Shown piece by piece: positions 19,720 through 28,357 of a stretch of 64,000 nucleotides of DNA (positions are counted from its first letter, which is position 1; each line of letters starts with the position of its first letter). The notes beneath the pieces were generated by a model that had not been told where the DNA came from, made no database searches, and worked only from the letters and a program-made list of their open reading frames with translations. This DNA is from CAZMNY01 sp964567745 (GTDB taxonomy: Bacteria; Planctomycetota; Planctomycetia; Pirellulales; Pirellulaceae). The stretch is from positions 62,001-126,000 of the forward strand of contig CAZMNY010000018.1 in assembly GCA_964567745.1 (NCBI GenBank), read 5' to 3'. The position numbers and the translations under genes are program-made.

Positions 19720-20295
19720 ATGAGCATTCAACAGCGGGATGGAAAAAGTTGCGAGTCGCAACTTTTGGACGAGCAGCCGAATGAAGCCTGGGATGTTGAG
19801 CGACTTGGCGAGTTCGCTCGGGCACGTCATCAAGAAATTGACGCCGATGAGCAGTCGCTCGCGCGGGCCTACTGGCAACTCGGCCTGGCGCTGAACCTGG
19901 CGCGGCGACAATTCTCCCATGGCCAATGGGCCAAGTTTCTGGACGAACTGGGAATCGACAAAACCAGGGCATCGAAGGCTCGCGCCATCCAGCGAACTTT
20001 CGACACTGAGAATTCCGTCGACGGGCTGTCTGTTCAAGAGGCCTATCGGAAGCGAAAACGGAAAAGTCGGAAGTCCGGTCCGAAGAAGAAACGCCACAAG
20101 TCGACCAACAAGCACGAGCGCGTCAGCATCGCCGAATGGCTCCGCGACGTCTGTCAGCAGGTTGACATCTTCTTGGACGAAGTTGCGTCCGCCGATACCG
20201 AGGATGCTGCGAATGCACTTCCTGCGATTGACGCTGCCGTCGAGGAATTGAACCGACTGCGGAGTCAGGTCCAGCAACGCATCAGTGCGCAATAG
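19720..20295 (+). CDS. DUF3102-like helical DNA-binding protein
   Basis: 191 residues. The segment LGLALNLARRQFSHGQWAKF with DELGIDKTRASKARAIQ has the helical, HTH-like pattern of DUF3102 proteins of phages and mobile elements, which couple a coiled coil to a helix-turn-helix. A very basic stretch (YRKRKRKSRKSGPKKKRHK) follows at about residues 108-128, and the C-terminus is a second coiled coil. The start at ATG 19720 has GGAGCA upstream. It is preceded by operator copy 2 and followed by operator copy 3. Role unknown; element maintenance or regulation are possible. Confidence 0.62.
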   Translation: MSIQQRDGKSCESQLLDEQPNEAWDVERLGEFARARHQEIDADEQSLARAYWQLGLALNLARRQFSHGQWAKFLDELGIDKTRASKARAIQRTFDTENSVDGLSVQEAYRKRKRKSRKSGPKKKRHKSTNKHERVSIAEWLRDVCQQVDIFLDEVASADTEDAANALPAIDAAVEELNRLRSQVQQRISAQ

Positions 20296-20418
20296 TAGCG
20301 CACCAATCATTTCTTCACGCCCAATGTCAGCGGCTGTCGTTCCAGCGCGACTCCTGCGCCTTCTTTCTCTCTCGCCTTCGCAGACCTTTCTACGTGGTCA
20401 CCGCCATCCTTTCAGAAA

Positions 20419-20451
20419 TCACACGCTGTGACCGCGGTGTGATCGGCGATC
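20419..20451 (+). promoter_or_regulatory. TCACA/TGTGA operator, copy 3
   Basis: TCACACGCTGTGACCGC followed by GGTGTGATCGGCGATC, about 115 bases upstream of the serine recombinase start. Same element as copies 1 and 2. Confidence 0.72.
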
Positions 20452-20566
20452 CGTATTGTTGCCCGCGTTTCGTAAACGCTGATGCGACCTTGAGGCGCGG
20501 TTGCCTTATGGTTACGCCGCCGGGAAGCGGCGCTATCGCTCAGCACAACTAATGGAGGGCCTAATC

Positions 20567-22666
20567 ATGGCTTTTCAACTTCCTGATGCGGGCGCTGCCA
20601 GTCAAGAACTTGCCCGCGAAGTTCACGAGTGGTGGCAAGAGGCCGCCGAGAAGACCGACATCGACCTCTCCGGTTTCGATCCCGCCGCTTCGCTTGACGA
20701 GCGGATCGCCTGGGCGTTAGGACAAGGACTCGATATCGGCACGATTTACAGTCGCTTCAGCTCGAAGCGGCAGCACAGCACGCCGGACCAAGTGCGGACC
20801 AGCGTCCAGCACGCGGCTGCCAAGGGCATCTACTGCCCTCCGGAGTTCGCGTGCGTCGACGAAGCGCAACGCGGTTACCGGGCTCGTCGCGAAGGTCTGG
20901 ACCGCATGCTGTTGATTCTCAAGAATCGGTACGCGACCGTGCTGCTGGTTTTCAAGGCTTCGCGTTTGTATCGACAGGCCTTCAAAGGCTACCAGTTGAT
21001 CCAGCAAGAAGTGGTCGAGGAAGGCTTGCGAGCGATCTCGGTCACGCAGGGCATCGACACGGCCGACACGAAGGCCTGGCGGATGCTGTTCCAGGTCCAC
21101 GGAATCGTGGACGACATGGTGATCGAAGCCACGGCCGACCACGTTCGCGCCGGCTTGAAGGGTTTGTTCGCGCGCGGCTACACGGTCGGCGCCCTGCCGG
21201 TCGGATACCGTCGCAAGGAACTGCCGGACGCTCCGGTGACCAATCGCGGACTGACTCGCACCGTGCCGGAAGTCGATCGGAAGTCTCCCGAAGAGTCGGA
21301 AAAGTCGAGTACTGAAGACTCGGACGACGGACCGGATGTGGCCGAAATGATCGTGGAGCATTTCAAACTGATCCGCGACGGCATGCCGATCAAGCAGGGT
21401 TGGCGGAAGTGGGTCGCCGATGGCGGCCCAGCGGATCCTCGCTCGACCAAAGGCTACATGACGTACAACGCTTACCGGCGCATGCTCTCGCGGATTGCGT
21501 ACACCGGTCGCTGGGAGTTTGGCCGCAAACGAAACGAGTTTTCGACCAAGCGGGACTACTCGCGGCAGATTGAACAACCCGACAGCGAGGTGGAGAAGTT
21601 CCTCTGCGAGGAGCTTCGCATTGTCGATGATGAGTTGTTCTTCGCCGTCCAACGGCAGCTGGCCAAACTGAAGCAGGGGCCGCGTGGTCCCAAAAAGGAC
21701 AAGGTTCCGCACCTGTGGGACCTGGTCGTCGAATTGTTCTACTGCGCCCACTGCGAAGAGCGTTTTCACCAGACCGGCGCTGGCAACAAGGGCATGCACT
21801 GCAAAAACGGCGATCTCTGTCCCTGTAATTCGGCCGTGCGCCGTGAAGAAGCCGTTCGTGCCGTCTGCGAGAAGCTTTGTGATCTGATCCAGCAGGACGC
21901 CGACTTGATCGAACGGACGATCTGCCGCGCTCAGGAAATTGACACCCGCGGCGACGACCAAGTGCGCGGCGAGATCTCCCAACTGGAGCGTAAGGTCGCC
22001 GCGTTGTCCAACAAGATCAGCGATCTGTACGAGTTGGCCGGACGGGGCAACGACGACGACCGCAAGGAAGTGATGGCCAAGGTGCGGGCCGCGCAGACGG
22101 AACGCTCCACGGCCCGGCATGAACTCAGCCGCCTGCAGCAGGCGCTGGGCAACACCACGGCCACCATCACGCCCGAGACCGTCCGCCAAACCCTGGCCGA
22201 GTTCACCACGCTGCTGGAGAATGCCGCCGCTGGAAAGCTCGGCCCCGAAGCGGTCTACAAAGCCGTCGCAGTGTTCCGGGCGTTGGTCGGCGGCCGCGTC
22301 TGGGTTCACGTCGAACGTCGTGCCGGTCGCAAGCGGACCAACGTCCGCGGGGTTTTCCGCCCGTACCTGATCGGCGCCGTGCGTGATGCGACCAGACAGT
22401 CGAATGTGGAGTCGGCCGAGCCGCCGACCGAAGTGTCGGTCTGGCTGCGCGAACCGCCTCTGCGAGATCGTCTCGCCCCTCGCGTCCACCATCTGATCGA
22501 CATGGAAGGCCACAGTTACCGCAGCGCGGCGAAGGTGTTGCAAGCCGAAGGCTACAACATCAATTCCGGCGTCGTCTGGCAGATCTACCGCCGGTACTAC
22601 GAAATGATCGGCAAGCCTGTGCCGAAGCGCCCGTACAACAACGGTAACGAGCGCAAGTCGGCGTAG
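20567..22666 (+). CDS. Large serine recombinase
   Basis: 699 residues from ATG 20567 (GGAGGG eight bases upstream). The resolvase domain starts TIYSRFSSKRQHS, where the Ser of the YxRxS motif (S65) is the nucleophile. VDEAQRGYRARREGLDRML and LVFKASRLYRQAF are further catalytic-domain motifs. A recombinase domain follows (GLFARGYTVGALPVGYR onward), then a zinc-ribbon-like CAHC...HCKNGDLCPC cluster, a coiled coil, and a C-terminal helical region. About 55 residues precede the catalytic domain, an unusual N-terminal extension. The element thus has two recombinases of different chemistry. It may integrate this or a nested element; operator copy 3 suggests shared control. Confidence 0.9.
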   Translation: MAFQLPDAGAASQELAREVHEWWQEAAEKTDIDLSGFDPAASLDERIAWALGQGLDIGTIYSRFSSKRQHSTPDQVRTSVQHAAAKGIYCPPEFACVDEAQRGYRARREGLDRMLLILKNRYATVLLVFKASRLYRQAFKGYQLIQQEVVEEGLRAISVTQGIDTADTKAWRMLFQVHGIVDDMVIEATADHVRAGLKGLFARGYTVGALPVGYRRKELPDAPVTNRGLTRTVPEVDRKSPEESEKSSTEDSDDGPDVAEMIVEHFKLIRDGMPIKQGWRKWVADGGPADPRSTKGYMTYNAYRRMLSRIAYTGRWEFGRKRNEFSTKRDYSRQIEQPDSEVEKFLCEELRIVDDELFFAVQRQLAKLKQGPRGPKKDKVPHLWDLVVELFYCAHCEERFHQTGAGNKGMHCKNGDLCPCNSAVRREEAVRAVCEKLCDLIQQDADLIERTICRAQEIDTRGDDQVRGEISQLERKVAALSNKISDLYELAGRGNDDDRKEVMAKVRAAQTERSTARHELSRLQQALGNTTATITPETVRQTLAEFTTLLENAAAGKLGPEAVYKAVAVFRALVGGRVWVHVERRAGRKRTNVRGVFRPYLIGAVRDATRQSNVESAEPPTEVSVWLREPPLRDRLAPRVHHLIDMEGHSYRSAAKVLQAEGYNINSGVVWQIYRRYYEMIGKPVPKRPYNNGNERKSA

Positions 22667-22693
22667 ACCGAAATCTGTTTTGACCTCTCACCC

Positions 22694-22722
22694 GCCCCGT
22701 CTTTGTGACGGGGCATTTTTTA
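22694..22722 (+). terminator. Rho-independent terminator after the serine recombinase
   Basis: GCCCCGTC (22694-22701) pairs with GACGGGGC (22707-22714), followed by ATTTTTTAT. It lies 28 bases after the recombinase stop and separates it from the cargo block. Confidence 0.88.
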
Positions 22723-22774
22723 TGCGCGCGGCAATCGTCGCGCGTTTCACCACTCGACATCAGGAGAGACATCC

Positions 22775-22981
22775 ATGCCTGATTCAACCTCGAACGAATC
22801 TGCGTCGCCCACCGCGGTCGCCAGTTGCGCGGCCGACCGCCAGGTGGAACGAGAGCGCCTCATCGACAACCTGGCGTTTCTCGTGGTTCGACAGCATCAC
22901 CACAACCAGCGGTTGGTGATGACCGAAGGTGCTTTCAACGAATCACCGATGCTGAATCCGAACGAAAAACGCGCCAAGTAA
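22775..22981 (+). CDS. Small conserved-looking element protein
   Basis: 68 residues, mostly polar, with a helical centre (ERERLIDNLAFLVVRQHHHN). AGGAGAGACATCC precedes the ATG and gives a strong ribosome binding site. No domain is recognised. It is the first gene after the terminator and probably opens the cargo transcript. Confidence 0.55.
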   Translation: MPDSTSNESASPTAVASCAADRQVERERLIDNLAFLVVRQHHHNQRLVMTEGAFNESPMLNPNEKRAK

Positions 22982-23049
22982 AAGGAAGGGGCCGCTTAGC
23001 TTTGGCCGCCGCCTTGTCTTACCACGCTTACCGAAAAAAGGAGAACCCA

Positions 23050-23247
23050 TTGACGTACGTAGTCCTCGCATTTGTTTCCGTGGCCCTGCTGCTGGCCGTC
23101 GTGGCGCTCATCAAAGAACGCCGCTTGCGCCTGGCCTTGCAGGACATTCTCAGACGTCTCATCAATCGTTGGAGGTCGTATGCAAACTCACAAGATGATC
23201 CTCATGCCGATCGTCGCAGCGCTGATATTGACGGCGATCGGGTGTGA
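23050..23247 (+). CDS. Small single-pass membrane protein, TTG start
   Basis: 65 residues beginning at TTG 23050, seven bases after AAAGGAGAA. One N-terminal transmembrane helix (VVLAFVSVALLLAVVALI) is followed by a basic amphipathic helix. It overlaps the next gene by 68 bases. The frame is open further upstream, but the ribosome binding site favours this start. Confidence 0.5.
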   Translation: MTYVVLAFVSVALLLAVVALIKERRLRLALQDILRRLINRWRSYANSQDDPHADRRSADIDGDRV

Positions 23248-23764
23248 TGAAGAAGAAAACAAACGTCTGGCTGAAATGGCCGAACGGAATCTTGAGCGCC
23301 AGGCGGAGCAGAATCGCCATGTCACCGAACTTCAGCGCGAAGTTGCCGAAGGTTCGCGGCGACTGGTCGAAGCCGATGCCCAAGCGCGGCAGGAAATGGT
23401 TACCTTGCAGCGCGAAGTCCAAGCCGAACGCAGCGAAGTCGGACGGCAACGGGATCTGCTCGAAGGCGAGCGCCGTGACCTGGCCGCCAAACGTCGCCTG
23501 GACCCGATCGTCGCGGCGGCGATCACCAATATCGGCTTGCTGTTGGCCTGCCTATTACCGCTGGTTCTGTGCTGGTATCTGCTCACGCGTCGCGTCGAAC
23601 CCGCAGACGATCAAGCGGTCGCCGAAGTCTTGCTCGAAGACCTCGTTGCTGACCGGCCGTTGCTGCTACCGCGTACCGACGGCGTCCGCGCCATTGGCCT
23701 GCGTGCGGAGCGTGACGCTTCGCGTTCGCCCGACGATTCAGATCATGTCGATCGTTCGACCTGA
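23180..23764 (+). CDS. Coiled-coil membrane protein, possible lipoprotein
   Basis: 194 residues. The N-terminus is a signal segment with lipobox-like LTAIGC; residues about 24-100 form a continuous coiled coil (ELQREVAEGSRRLVEADAQA and similar heptads); a second transmembrane helix lies at about 112-138; the tail is acidic and polar. GGAGG five bases before the ATG supports the start. No family is recognised. Together with the preceding small membrane protein it puts a membrane component next to the Ycf-like block. Confidence 0.6.
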   Translation: MQTHKMILMPIVAALILTAIGCDEEENKRLAEMAERNLERQAEQNRHVTELQREVAEGSRRLVEADAQARQEMVTLQREVQAERSEVGRQRDLLEGERRDLAAKRRLDPIVAAAITNIGLLLACLLPLVLCWYLLTRRVEPADDQAVAEVLLEDLVADRPLLLPRTDGVRAIGLRAERDASRSPDDSDHVDRST

Positions 23765-23799
23765 CTAAACCACTACACATCAACATGGGAGGCATTGAT

Positions 23800-24168
23800 A
23801 TGTCGCACATCGTTTCCGTCGAGACCGAGATTCGTAACGCGGCTGCACTCAATTCGGCCTGCCGCCGTCTCAGGCTGCCACTACCGACGCACGGGACCGC
23901 GCAGCTTTTCAGTGGTGAGGCCACCGGCTATTGCGTGCGGCTTCCCGGCTGGCGCTATCCGGTTGTTTGCGATACGGAAAGTGGCCGCATTCAATTCGAT
24001 AATTTCGAAGGCCGGTGGGGCGAGCAACGCGAATTGGACCGGCTGATGCAGGCGTATGCCTGTGAACGAGCGAAACTCGAAGCCCGCCGCAACGGACACA
24101 TCGTAACCGAACAGCCGCTGGCCGACGGCTCGATCAAGCTGACCGTTCACGTTGGAGGTAACGCATGA
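23800..24168 (+). CDS. DUF1257 (Ycf35-like) protein
   Basis: 122 residues starting MSHIVSVETEIRNAAALNSA, the hallmark opening of DUF1257, a family that includes plastid/cyanobacterial Ycf35. Further family features are an RRL.LPL segment and FDNFEGRWGEQRELDRLMQAYA. The biochemical role of the family is not established. GGAGG precedes ATG 23800. Its stop codon overlaps the start of the DUF2997 gene (ATGA), and these two families are known neighbours in bacteria. It is the first of a tightly coupled trio that continues with the TOPRIM gene and leads to the Ycf46-like ATPase. Confidence 0.8.
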   Translation: MSHIVSVETEIRNAAALNSACRRLRLPLPTHGTAQLFSGEATGYCVRLPGWRYPVVCDTESGRIQFDNFEGRWGEQRELDRLMQAYACERAKLEARRNGHIVTEQPLADGSIKLTVHVGGNA

Positions 24169-24362
24169 GCCGCACGATTCAAATCATCATCTCGCCCACC
24201 GGTGAATCCCGCGTGGAAACCAAGGGCTTTGCCGGCAGCGAATGTCGCGAGGCGAGTCGCTTTCTGGAATCGGCACTTGGCAAAACGACTTCGGAATCGC
24301 TGACGGCCGAGTTCCACGACGCTCGCACCCATCAACACAATCACTTGGACCAGGAGACATGA
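24165..24362 (+). CDS. DUF2997 protein
   Basis: 65 residues. The line TIQIIISPTGESRVETKGFA followed by GSECREASRFLESALG matches the DUF2997 signature (a beta-hairpin, then a C...A..FLE.ALG helix). It overlaps the upstream DUF1257 gene and the downstream TOPRIM gene by four bases each (ATGA), implying translational coupling. Function unknown. Confidence 0.8.
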   Translation: MSRTIQIIISPTGESRVETKGFAGSECREASRFLESALGKTTSESLTAEFHDARTHQHNHLDQET

Positions 24363-25030
24363 CACTCACAAAACAACCTAATTCTTCCGTGCCGACGCGA
24401 CCGGCAACGGCGACCGATCTCGTGCGAATCTTGCTTGTTGTCGAAGGCACCAACGACATTGAGTTTCTGCGACGCATTTCACGTCTGCTTCACGCCCACG
24501 ACTCGTCTCTGCCGCATCTGGCCGACATGGAACAACAGGGTTCGCTCATCTTCGTACCTTTTGGAGGCGGGCATGTGCGCGCCTGGATGCATCGGCTCGC
24601 CCCTCTGGGCAAGCCGGAATTCCACCTGTACGACCACGAGCTACCGCCGGAGACCGATCATCGGCGCGAGGCTGCGGAAGTGATTAACCGCCGCCCGCAT
24701 TGTCGGGCAGTCCTGACAGGCAAACGCAGCCTGGAAAACTATCTGCATCCCGAGGCGATTCGCACGGCTGGTGAAATCGAAGTCAACTTTGACGACTTCG
24801 ACCCCGTGTCGGAGTTTGTTGCCAAGCAGCTTCATCAACGCAGCCTCGTCGAAACACCCTGGGAACTGCTCACTCGCCGCGCTCGCAACCGTTTGACCCA
24901 CCGGGCCAAACGCTGGCTCAACACGAAAGTGGCTGACCACATGACGGTTGACTTGCTCCGTGAGCGCGACACCGAAGGCGAAATCGCCTCGTGGCTGAAG
25001 GCAATCGGCGGCTTGGCTGAATCTCAGTGA
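24359..25030 (+). CDS. TOPRIM-domain protein (OLD/DUF4435-like nuclease candidate)
   Basis: 223 residues. ILLVVEGTNDIEFLRRI (residues 24-40) carries the TOPRIM glutamate E29, GGG follows at 69-71, and FHLYDHELPPETD (88-100) supplies the acidic pair. KRSLENYLHPE (122-132) matches the Glu-Asn-Tyr-Leu element common in OLD-type and DUF4435 TOPRIM proteins. These proteins are metal-dependent DNA nucleases or nucleotidyl-transfer enzymes, often in phage defence. No ATPase domain is fused; the nearby AAA+ protein could be a partner, but this is inference. Start ATG 24359 overlaps the DUF2997 stop. Confidence 0.7.
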   Translation: MTLTKQPNSSVPTRPATATDLVRILLVVEGTNDIEFLRRISRLLHAHDSSLPHLADMEQQGSLIFVPFGGGHVRAWMHRLAPLGKPEFHLYDHELPPETDHRREAAEVINRRPHCRAVLTGKRSLENYLHPEAIRTAGEIEVNFDDFDPVSEFVAKQLHQRSLVETPWELLTRRARNRLTHRAKRWLNTKVADHMTVDLLRERDTEGEIASWLKAIGGLAESQ

Positions 25031-25083
25031 TCGTATCTCAAACGGTCACCATCCCCACACCACATTGTCACAAGGAATAAACC

Positions 25084-26586
25084 ATGACGCTTTCAGAGCG
25101 GCTGGCGGAGAACGTGCGCGCGTGCTTCGCCGGCATTTGGCTTCAGAGCTTCGAACACGAAGACGCGCTACTGGAAATCGCGCGGCTGTGCCACAGCGAG
25201 CAATGGAAGATGGCAACCTGGGATATTGACCTGGGATTGCGGCTACCGGGCGGTCCGGACAGCGACACCACTGATATAGCAGGACCCGATCCGCTGGCCG
25301 CAGTCCGAGCATTGAGTGCGATGGCGGATGACGCAACTCCGTCGCTGTTGGTGCTCGTCAACTTCCATCGGTTTCTGAACTCGGCCGAGGTTGTTCAGGC
25401 CGTAGCCCGGCAAATTGTGCAGGGCAAAAACAACCGCACGTTCGTCGTGATTCTGTCCCCAGTGGTACAGATTCCGACGGAGTTAGAAAAACTGATCGTC
25501 TGCATCGAACACGAGATGCCCGATCGCGATCAAATCGAAGAGATCGCCCGCGGCGTGGCCACCGAGGAAGGCGAATTGCCCGACGGAGTGGACTTGGAGC
25601 GTGTGCTCGACGCGGCTTGCGGACTCACGCGCTACGAAGCCGAAGGAGCTTTCAGTCTTTCGCTGGTACGGCATGGACGCGTCGAACCGTCATCGATCTG
25701 GGAAGTCAAGTCCCAGACGTTGACCAAAAGCGGTCTGCTCTCATTGCACCGTGGAAGCGAATCATTCGCCGATCTCGGTGGACTCGAATCGTTGAAGGCG
25801 TTTTGCCTGCGCGCGATGCGACCACACCAAGGCAGAACACGGGCACTCAAGCCGCGAGGCGTGTTGCTACTGGGCGTGCCGGGCACAGGAAAGAGCGCGT
25901 TTTGCAAAGCGCTCGGCAATGAGACTGGCAGGCCGACGCTGACGCTCGATGTTGGCGCCTTGATGGGTTCGCTTGTTGGCCAAACCGAGGAACGCACGCG
26001 ACGGGCGCTTCGCATCGTCGATGCCATGCAACCGGCCGTGCTCTTCGTCGATGAAGTCGAAAAGGCACTCAGCGGCGTGGCCGGCTCCGGCCAAACCGAT
26101 AGCGGCGTTTCGGCGCGGATGTTCGGTTCGTTGCTCTCTTGGCTCAACGATCATAAGTCGGATGTGTTCGTCGTTTGCACGGCGAACGATGTTACGAAAC
26201 TGCCACCCGAGTTCTGTCGCGCGGAACGCTTTGACGGTTTGTTCTTCCTCGATTTACCGGGCAAGGAACAGAAACAAGCTATCTGGCGAATGTATCTCGA
26301 CTTGTTCTGCATCGAGAGCGATCAGCGTCTTCCGGATGATCAATCCTGGACCGGCGCGGAGATTCGCGCCTGTTGTCGTTTGGCTGCCCTGCTCGATGTG
26401 CCGCTGGTACAGGCTGCCCAGAACATTGTCCCGGTTGCGGTCACAGCAGCCGAATCGGTCGAGCAATTGCGGAACTGGGCCAGAGGCCGCTGCCTGTCGG
26501 CAGACAAGTCAGGCATCTACGCCAACACGAGCGGCTCACCAGGTAAGTCGCGGCGGGAGATTCCCCGCGATCCCAGTGTCAACTAA
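25084..26586 (+). CDS. Ycf46-like AAA+ ATPase
   Basis: 500 residues. Residues 1-215 are an inactive-looking N-terminal domain. The AAA+ core begins LGGLESLKAF (231-240), with Walker A GVPGTGKS (264-271), the LDVGALMGSLVGQTEERTRR element, Walker B VLFVDEVEKAL (319-329), sensor 1 TAND (367-370) and AERFDGLFFLDLPG carrying the Arg finger R382. LDVG, LVGQ-TEERTR and ERFD-FFLDLP are typical of Ycf46. The partner families DUF1257 and DUF2997 precede it. It may remodel or unfold proteins, possibly those tagged by the ubiquitin-like system downstream; that link is inference. AAGGAA precedes the start. Confidence 0.85.
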   Translation: MTLSERLAENVRACFAGIWLQSFEHEDALLEIARLCHSEQWKMATWDIDLGLRLPGGPDSDTTDIAGPDPLAAVRALSAMADDATPSLLVLVNFHRFLNSAEVVQAVARQIVQGKNNRTFVVILSPVVQIPTELEKLIVCIEHEMPDRDQIEEIARGVATEEGELPDGVDLERVLDAACGLTRYEAEGAFSLSLVRHGRVEPSSIWEVKSQTLTKSGLLSLHRGSESFADLGGLESLKAFCLRAMRPHQGRTRALKPRGVLLLGVPGTGKSAFCKALGNETGRPTLTLDVGALMGSLVGQTEERTRRALRIVDAMQPAVLFVDEVEKALSGVAGSGQTDSGVSARMFGSLLSWLNDHKSDVFVVCTANDVTKLPPEFCRAERFDGLFFLDLPGKEQKQAIWRMYLDLFCIESDQRLPDDQSWTGAEIRACCRLAALLDVPLVQAAQNIVPVAVTAAESVEQLRNWARGRCLSADKSGIYANTSGSPGKSRREIPRDPSVN

Positions 26587-26613
26587 CCACACATCAATCA
26601 TATCGGAGAGGCC

Positions 26614-27558
26614 ATGACACCAACTTCAACAACACAACCACCCACGCACAGCACCAGCCCCGCCAATCGGATGCGGGCGACGATGTGCGCCACACGCGTC
26701 AGCTTCACCTGGTTCGGCACACGGAAAACACTTTCCACTGCGCAAAAGGCCCAGGCGGCCGAATCATTCGGCGCAGAAGGCGAGTTTCTCAGCGCCGGCA
26801 AGAAGCTGCTTGACACCAAGCACCCGCGGTTCAAGGCGGTGACGTCGGTTCGGAATCGCACGCGTGCCTACTGGACGTCGCTCAGCTTGCCCTATCCCGA
26901 GCCAGGCATCCGTCTGGTGCGGCAGGACGCGCTCGAGACGTTTCAGGATCAGATGCGCGTCTTCAAGGATGAACTCGACGAAGCCGTGGCCGGACTCGAC
27001 GAGCGATATGCAGCGCTCAAAGCGGCTGCGCAAGAGCGACTGGGCAGTCTGTACAACGAAGCCGACTATCCAGCATCGCTCGCCGGGATGTTCGATGTCT
27101 CCTGGGATTTTCCCAGCGTCGAACCACCGCCGTATTTGCAGCAACTCAATCCGGAATTGTACGAGCAAGAGTGCCGCCGTGTGCAGGCGCGTTTTGATCA
27201 AGCCGTACAGTTGGCCGAGCAGGCATTTATCGAGGAGTTGTCGCAACTTGTGTCGCATCTCACCGAGCGGTTGGGCGGCCACGAAGACGGCAAGCCCAAG
27301 ATATTCCGCGACACGGCGGTGGGAAACCTGCGTGAGTTCTTCGATCGTTTCCGCGCATTGAATGTGCGGTCGTGCGATCAACTGGACTCACTAGTTTTGC
27401 AATGTCGTCAGATTGTCGATGGTGTCCAACCTCAGGAACTGCGCGACAACGGAGGTCTGCGCCGGCAGGTTGCCACGCAACTTTCCAGCGTCCAATCCGT
27501 GCTGGACGGACTTCTTGTTGACCGACCGCGTCGGCGGATCATTCGTTCGCCCAAGTAA
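26614..27558 (+). CDS. Unknown coiled-coil protein following the AAA+ gene
   Basis: 314 residues with no recognised family. The order is a polar N-terminus, a globular segment (residues about 25-95) containing ARVSFTW-type and KLLDTKHPRF motifs, then long helices (LETFQDQMRVFKDELDEAVA; FDQAVQLAEQAFIEELSQLV). It resembles DUF3150-type helical proteins only loosely. It begins 27 bases after the AAA+ gene with GGAGAGGCC upstream and is most likely in the same transcript. A substrate adaptor for the ATPase is conceivable. Confidence 0.6.
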   Translation: MTPTSTTQPPTHSTSPANRMRATMCATRVSFTWFGTRKTLSTAQKAQAAESFGAEGEFLSAGKKLLDTKHPRFKAVTSVRNRTRAYWTSLSLPYPEPGIRLVRQDALETFQDQMRVFKDELDEAVAGLDERYAALKAAAQERLGSLYNEADYPASLAGMFDVSWDFPSVEPPPYLQQLNPELYEQECRRVQARFDQAVQLAEQAFIEELSQLVSHLTERLGGHEDGKPKIFRDTAVGNLREFFDRFRALNVRSCDQLDSLVLQCRQIVDGVQPQELRDNGGLRRQVATQLSSVQSVLDGLLVDRPRRRIIRSPK

Positions 27559-27568
27559 GGACGCCGCC

Positions 27569-27817
27569 ATGCAACTTCTGATCTCTCCCGGCGGCACAAT
27601 CCGCTGCATCTACGCCGAAACCATCGACCTCGCCCCAATCGGGCACGTTTCCATTTCTCGTGGTTCACACGTCGAGCCCGATCAGGAAGGTTGCTGGTTC
27701 GCTGATCTGGCGCCGGTAGGCGGGCCGCGGCTTGGCCCGTTTTCTCGTCGAAGCGATGCCCTGAACGCGGAGTCCGAGTGGTTGCACACTCACTGGCTGT
27801 TGCCACCGCCCAACTGA
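27569..27817 (+). CDS. Small conserved element protein
   Basis: 82 residues beginning MQLLISPGGTIRCIYAETID, followed by GHVSISRGSHVEPD and GPFSRRSDALNAESEWLHTH. This pattern (short beta-sheet with an SHVEP motif and a LGPF..R..AL..E..WL helix) recurs in small proteins of mobile elements, but no function is known. It starts 11 bases after the preceding stop and is the last gene before a strong terminator. Confidence 0.62.
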   Translation: MQLLISPGGTIRCIYAETIDLAPIGHVSISRGSHVEPDQEGCWFADLAPVGGPRLGPFSRRSDALNAESEWLHTHWLLPPPN

Positions 27818-27848
27818 CTACCGTCAACGACAATTCGTAAACCGTTTC

Positions 27849-27894
27849 GCCCCGGCGGCGCAGTCAACTCGATCTGCGCGGCCGGGGCTTTTTT
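27849..27894 (+). terminator. Terminator separating the Ycf-like block from the ubiquitin-like block
   Basis: GCCCCGGC (27849-27856) pairs with GCCGGGGC (27881-27888), followed by six T. The loop is 24 bases and partly self-complementary. Confidence 0.75.
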
Positions 27895-27923
27895 GTTTCC
27901 CTATCCCAACAGGAGTACTTTCC

Positions 27924-28139
27924 ATGAAACAAGCCGATCTCGACCGCGCCGTCGCCCGCGCCACGGGTGAAAACGTTTCCACCATCAAACGCCTCGGGTT
28001 CCTGCTCGCCGAACCCGGCGACTGTCTCGATCCTGATTCCGACGAACTCGGACCCCACGTCATCGACTGGGATGAATTAGAGGCCCAGCGTCACGAAACA
28101 GGAACGCGGAGGCCTCGCTATGAACCGGTCGTCGCTTGA
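27924..28139 (+). CDS. Small acidic protein opening the ubiquitin-like block
   Basis: 71 residues: MKQADLDRAVARATGENVST followed by a hydrophobic/acidic C-terminus (DSDELGPHVIDWDELEAQRH). CAGGAG lies ten bases upstream of the ATG. The N-terminal helix pair (DRAVARATGE..STIKRLGF) looks DNA-binding-like, but the protein is too short to assign. Overlaps the next small gene by 20 bases. Confidence 0.6.
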   Translation: MKQADLDRAVARATGENVSTIKRLGFLLAEPGDCLDPDSDELGPHVIDWDELEAQRHETGTRRPRYEPVVA

Positions 28140-28308
28140 GCAACGACATCAACTTAGCGCTGCCGCCACGACCGATGATTTCGCTGCCCTCAACGTTGAT
28201 TCGAACCTGCTAAAGCAATTGCGCGGTGGCCAACAGCGAGGAGGGCGCGAAGTCAAAACCGCCTCGCGACGTCGAAAGCGACGACGGCAGGTGCGGCAAC
28301 CGACTTGA
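28120..28308 (+). CDS. Small basic protein
   Basis: 62 residues with a helical middle (DSNLLKQLRGGQQ) and a strongly basic C-terminus (ASRRRKRRRQVRQ). GGAGG precedes the ATG by seven bases. No family; it ends 49 bases before the ubiquitin-like gene. Confidence 0.45.
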   Translation: MNRSSLEQRHQLSAAATTDDFAALNVDSNLLKQLRGGQQRGGREVKTASRRRKRRRQVRQPT

Positions 28309-28357
28309 TGTCAACGATATCGATTTCCCATTCAACACAACTCGTGAAAGGACACAT

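Noticed and set aside
20717..22543. 608-residue ORF on the minus strand opposite the serine recombinase
   Set aside because: It is antisense to a gene with full catalytic motifs, has no recognisable domain, and high-GC third positions often keep the opposite frame open.
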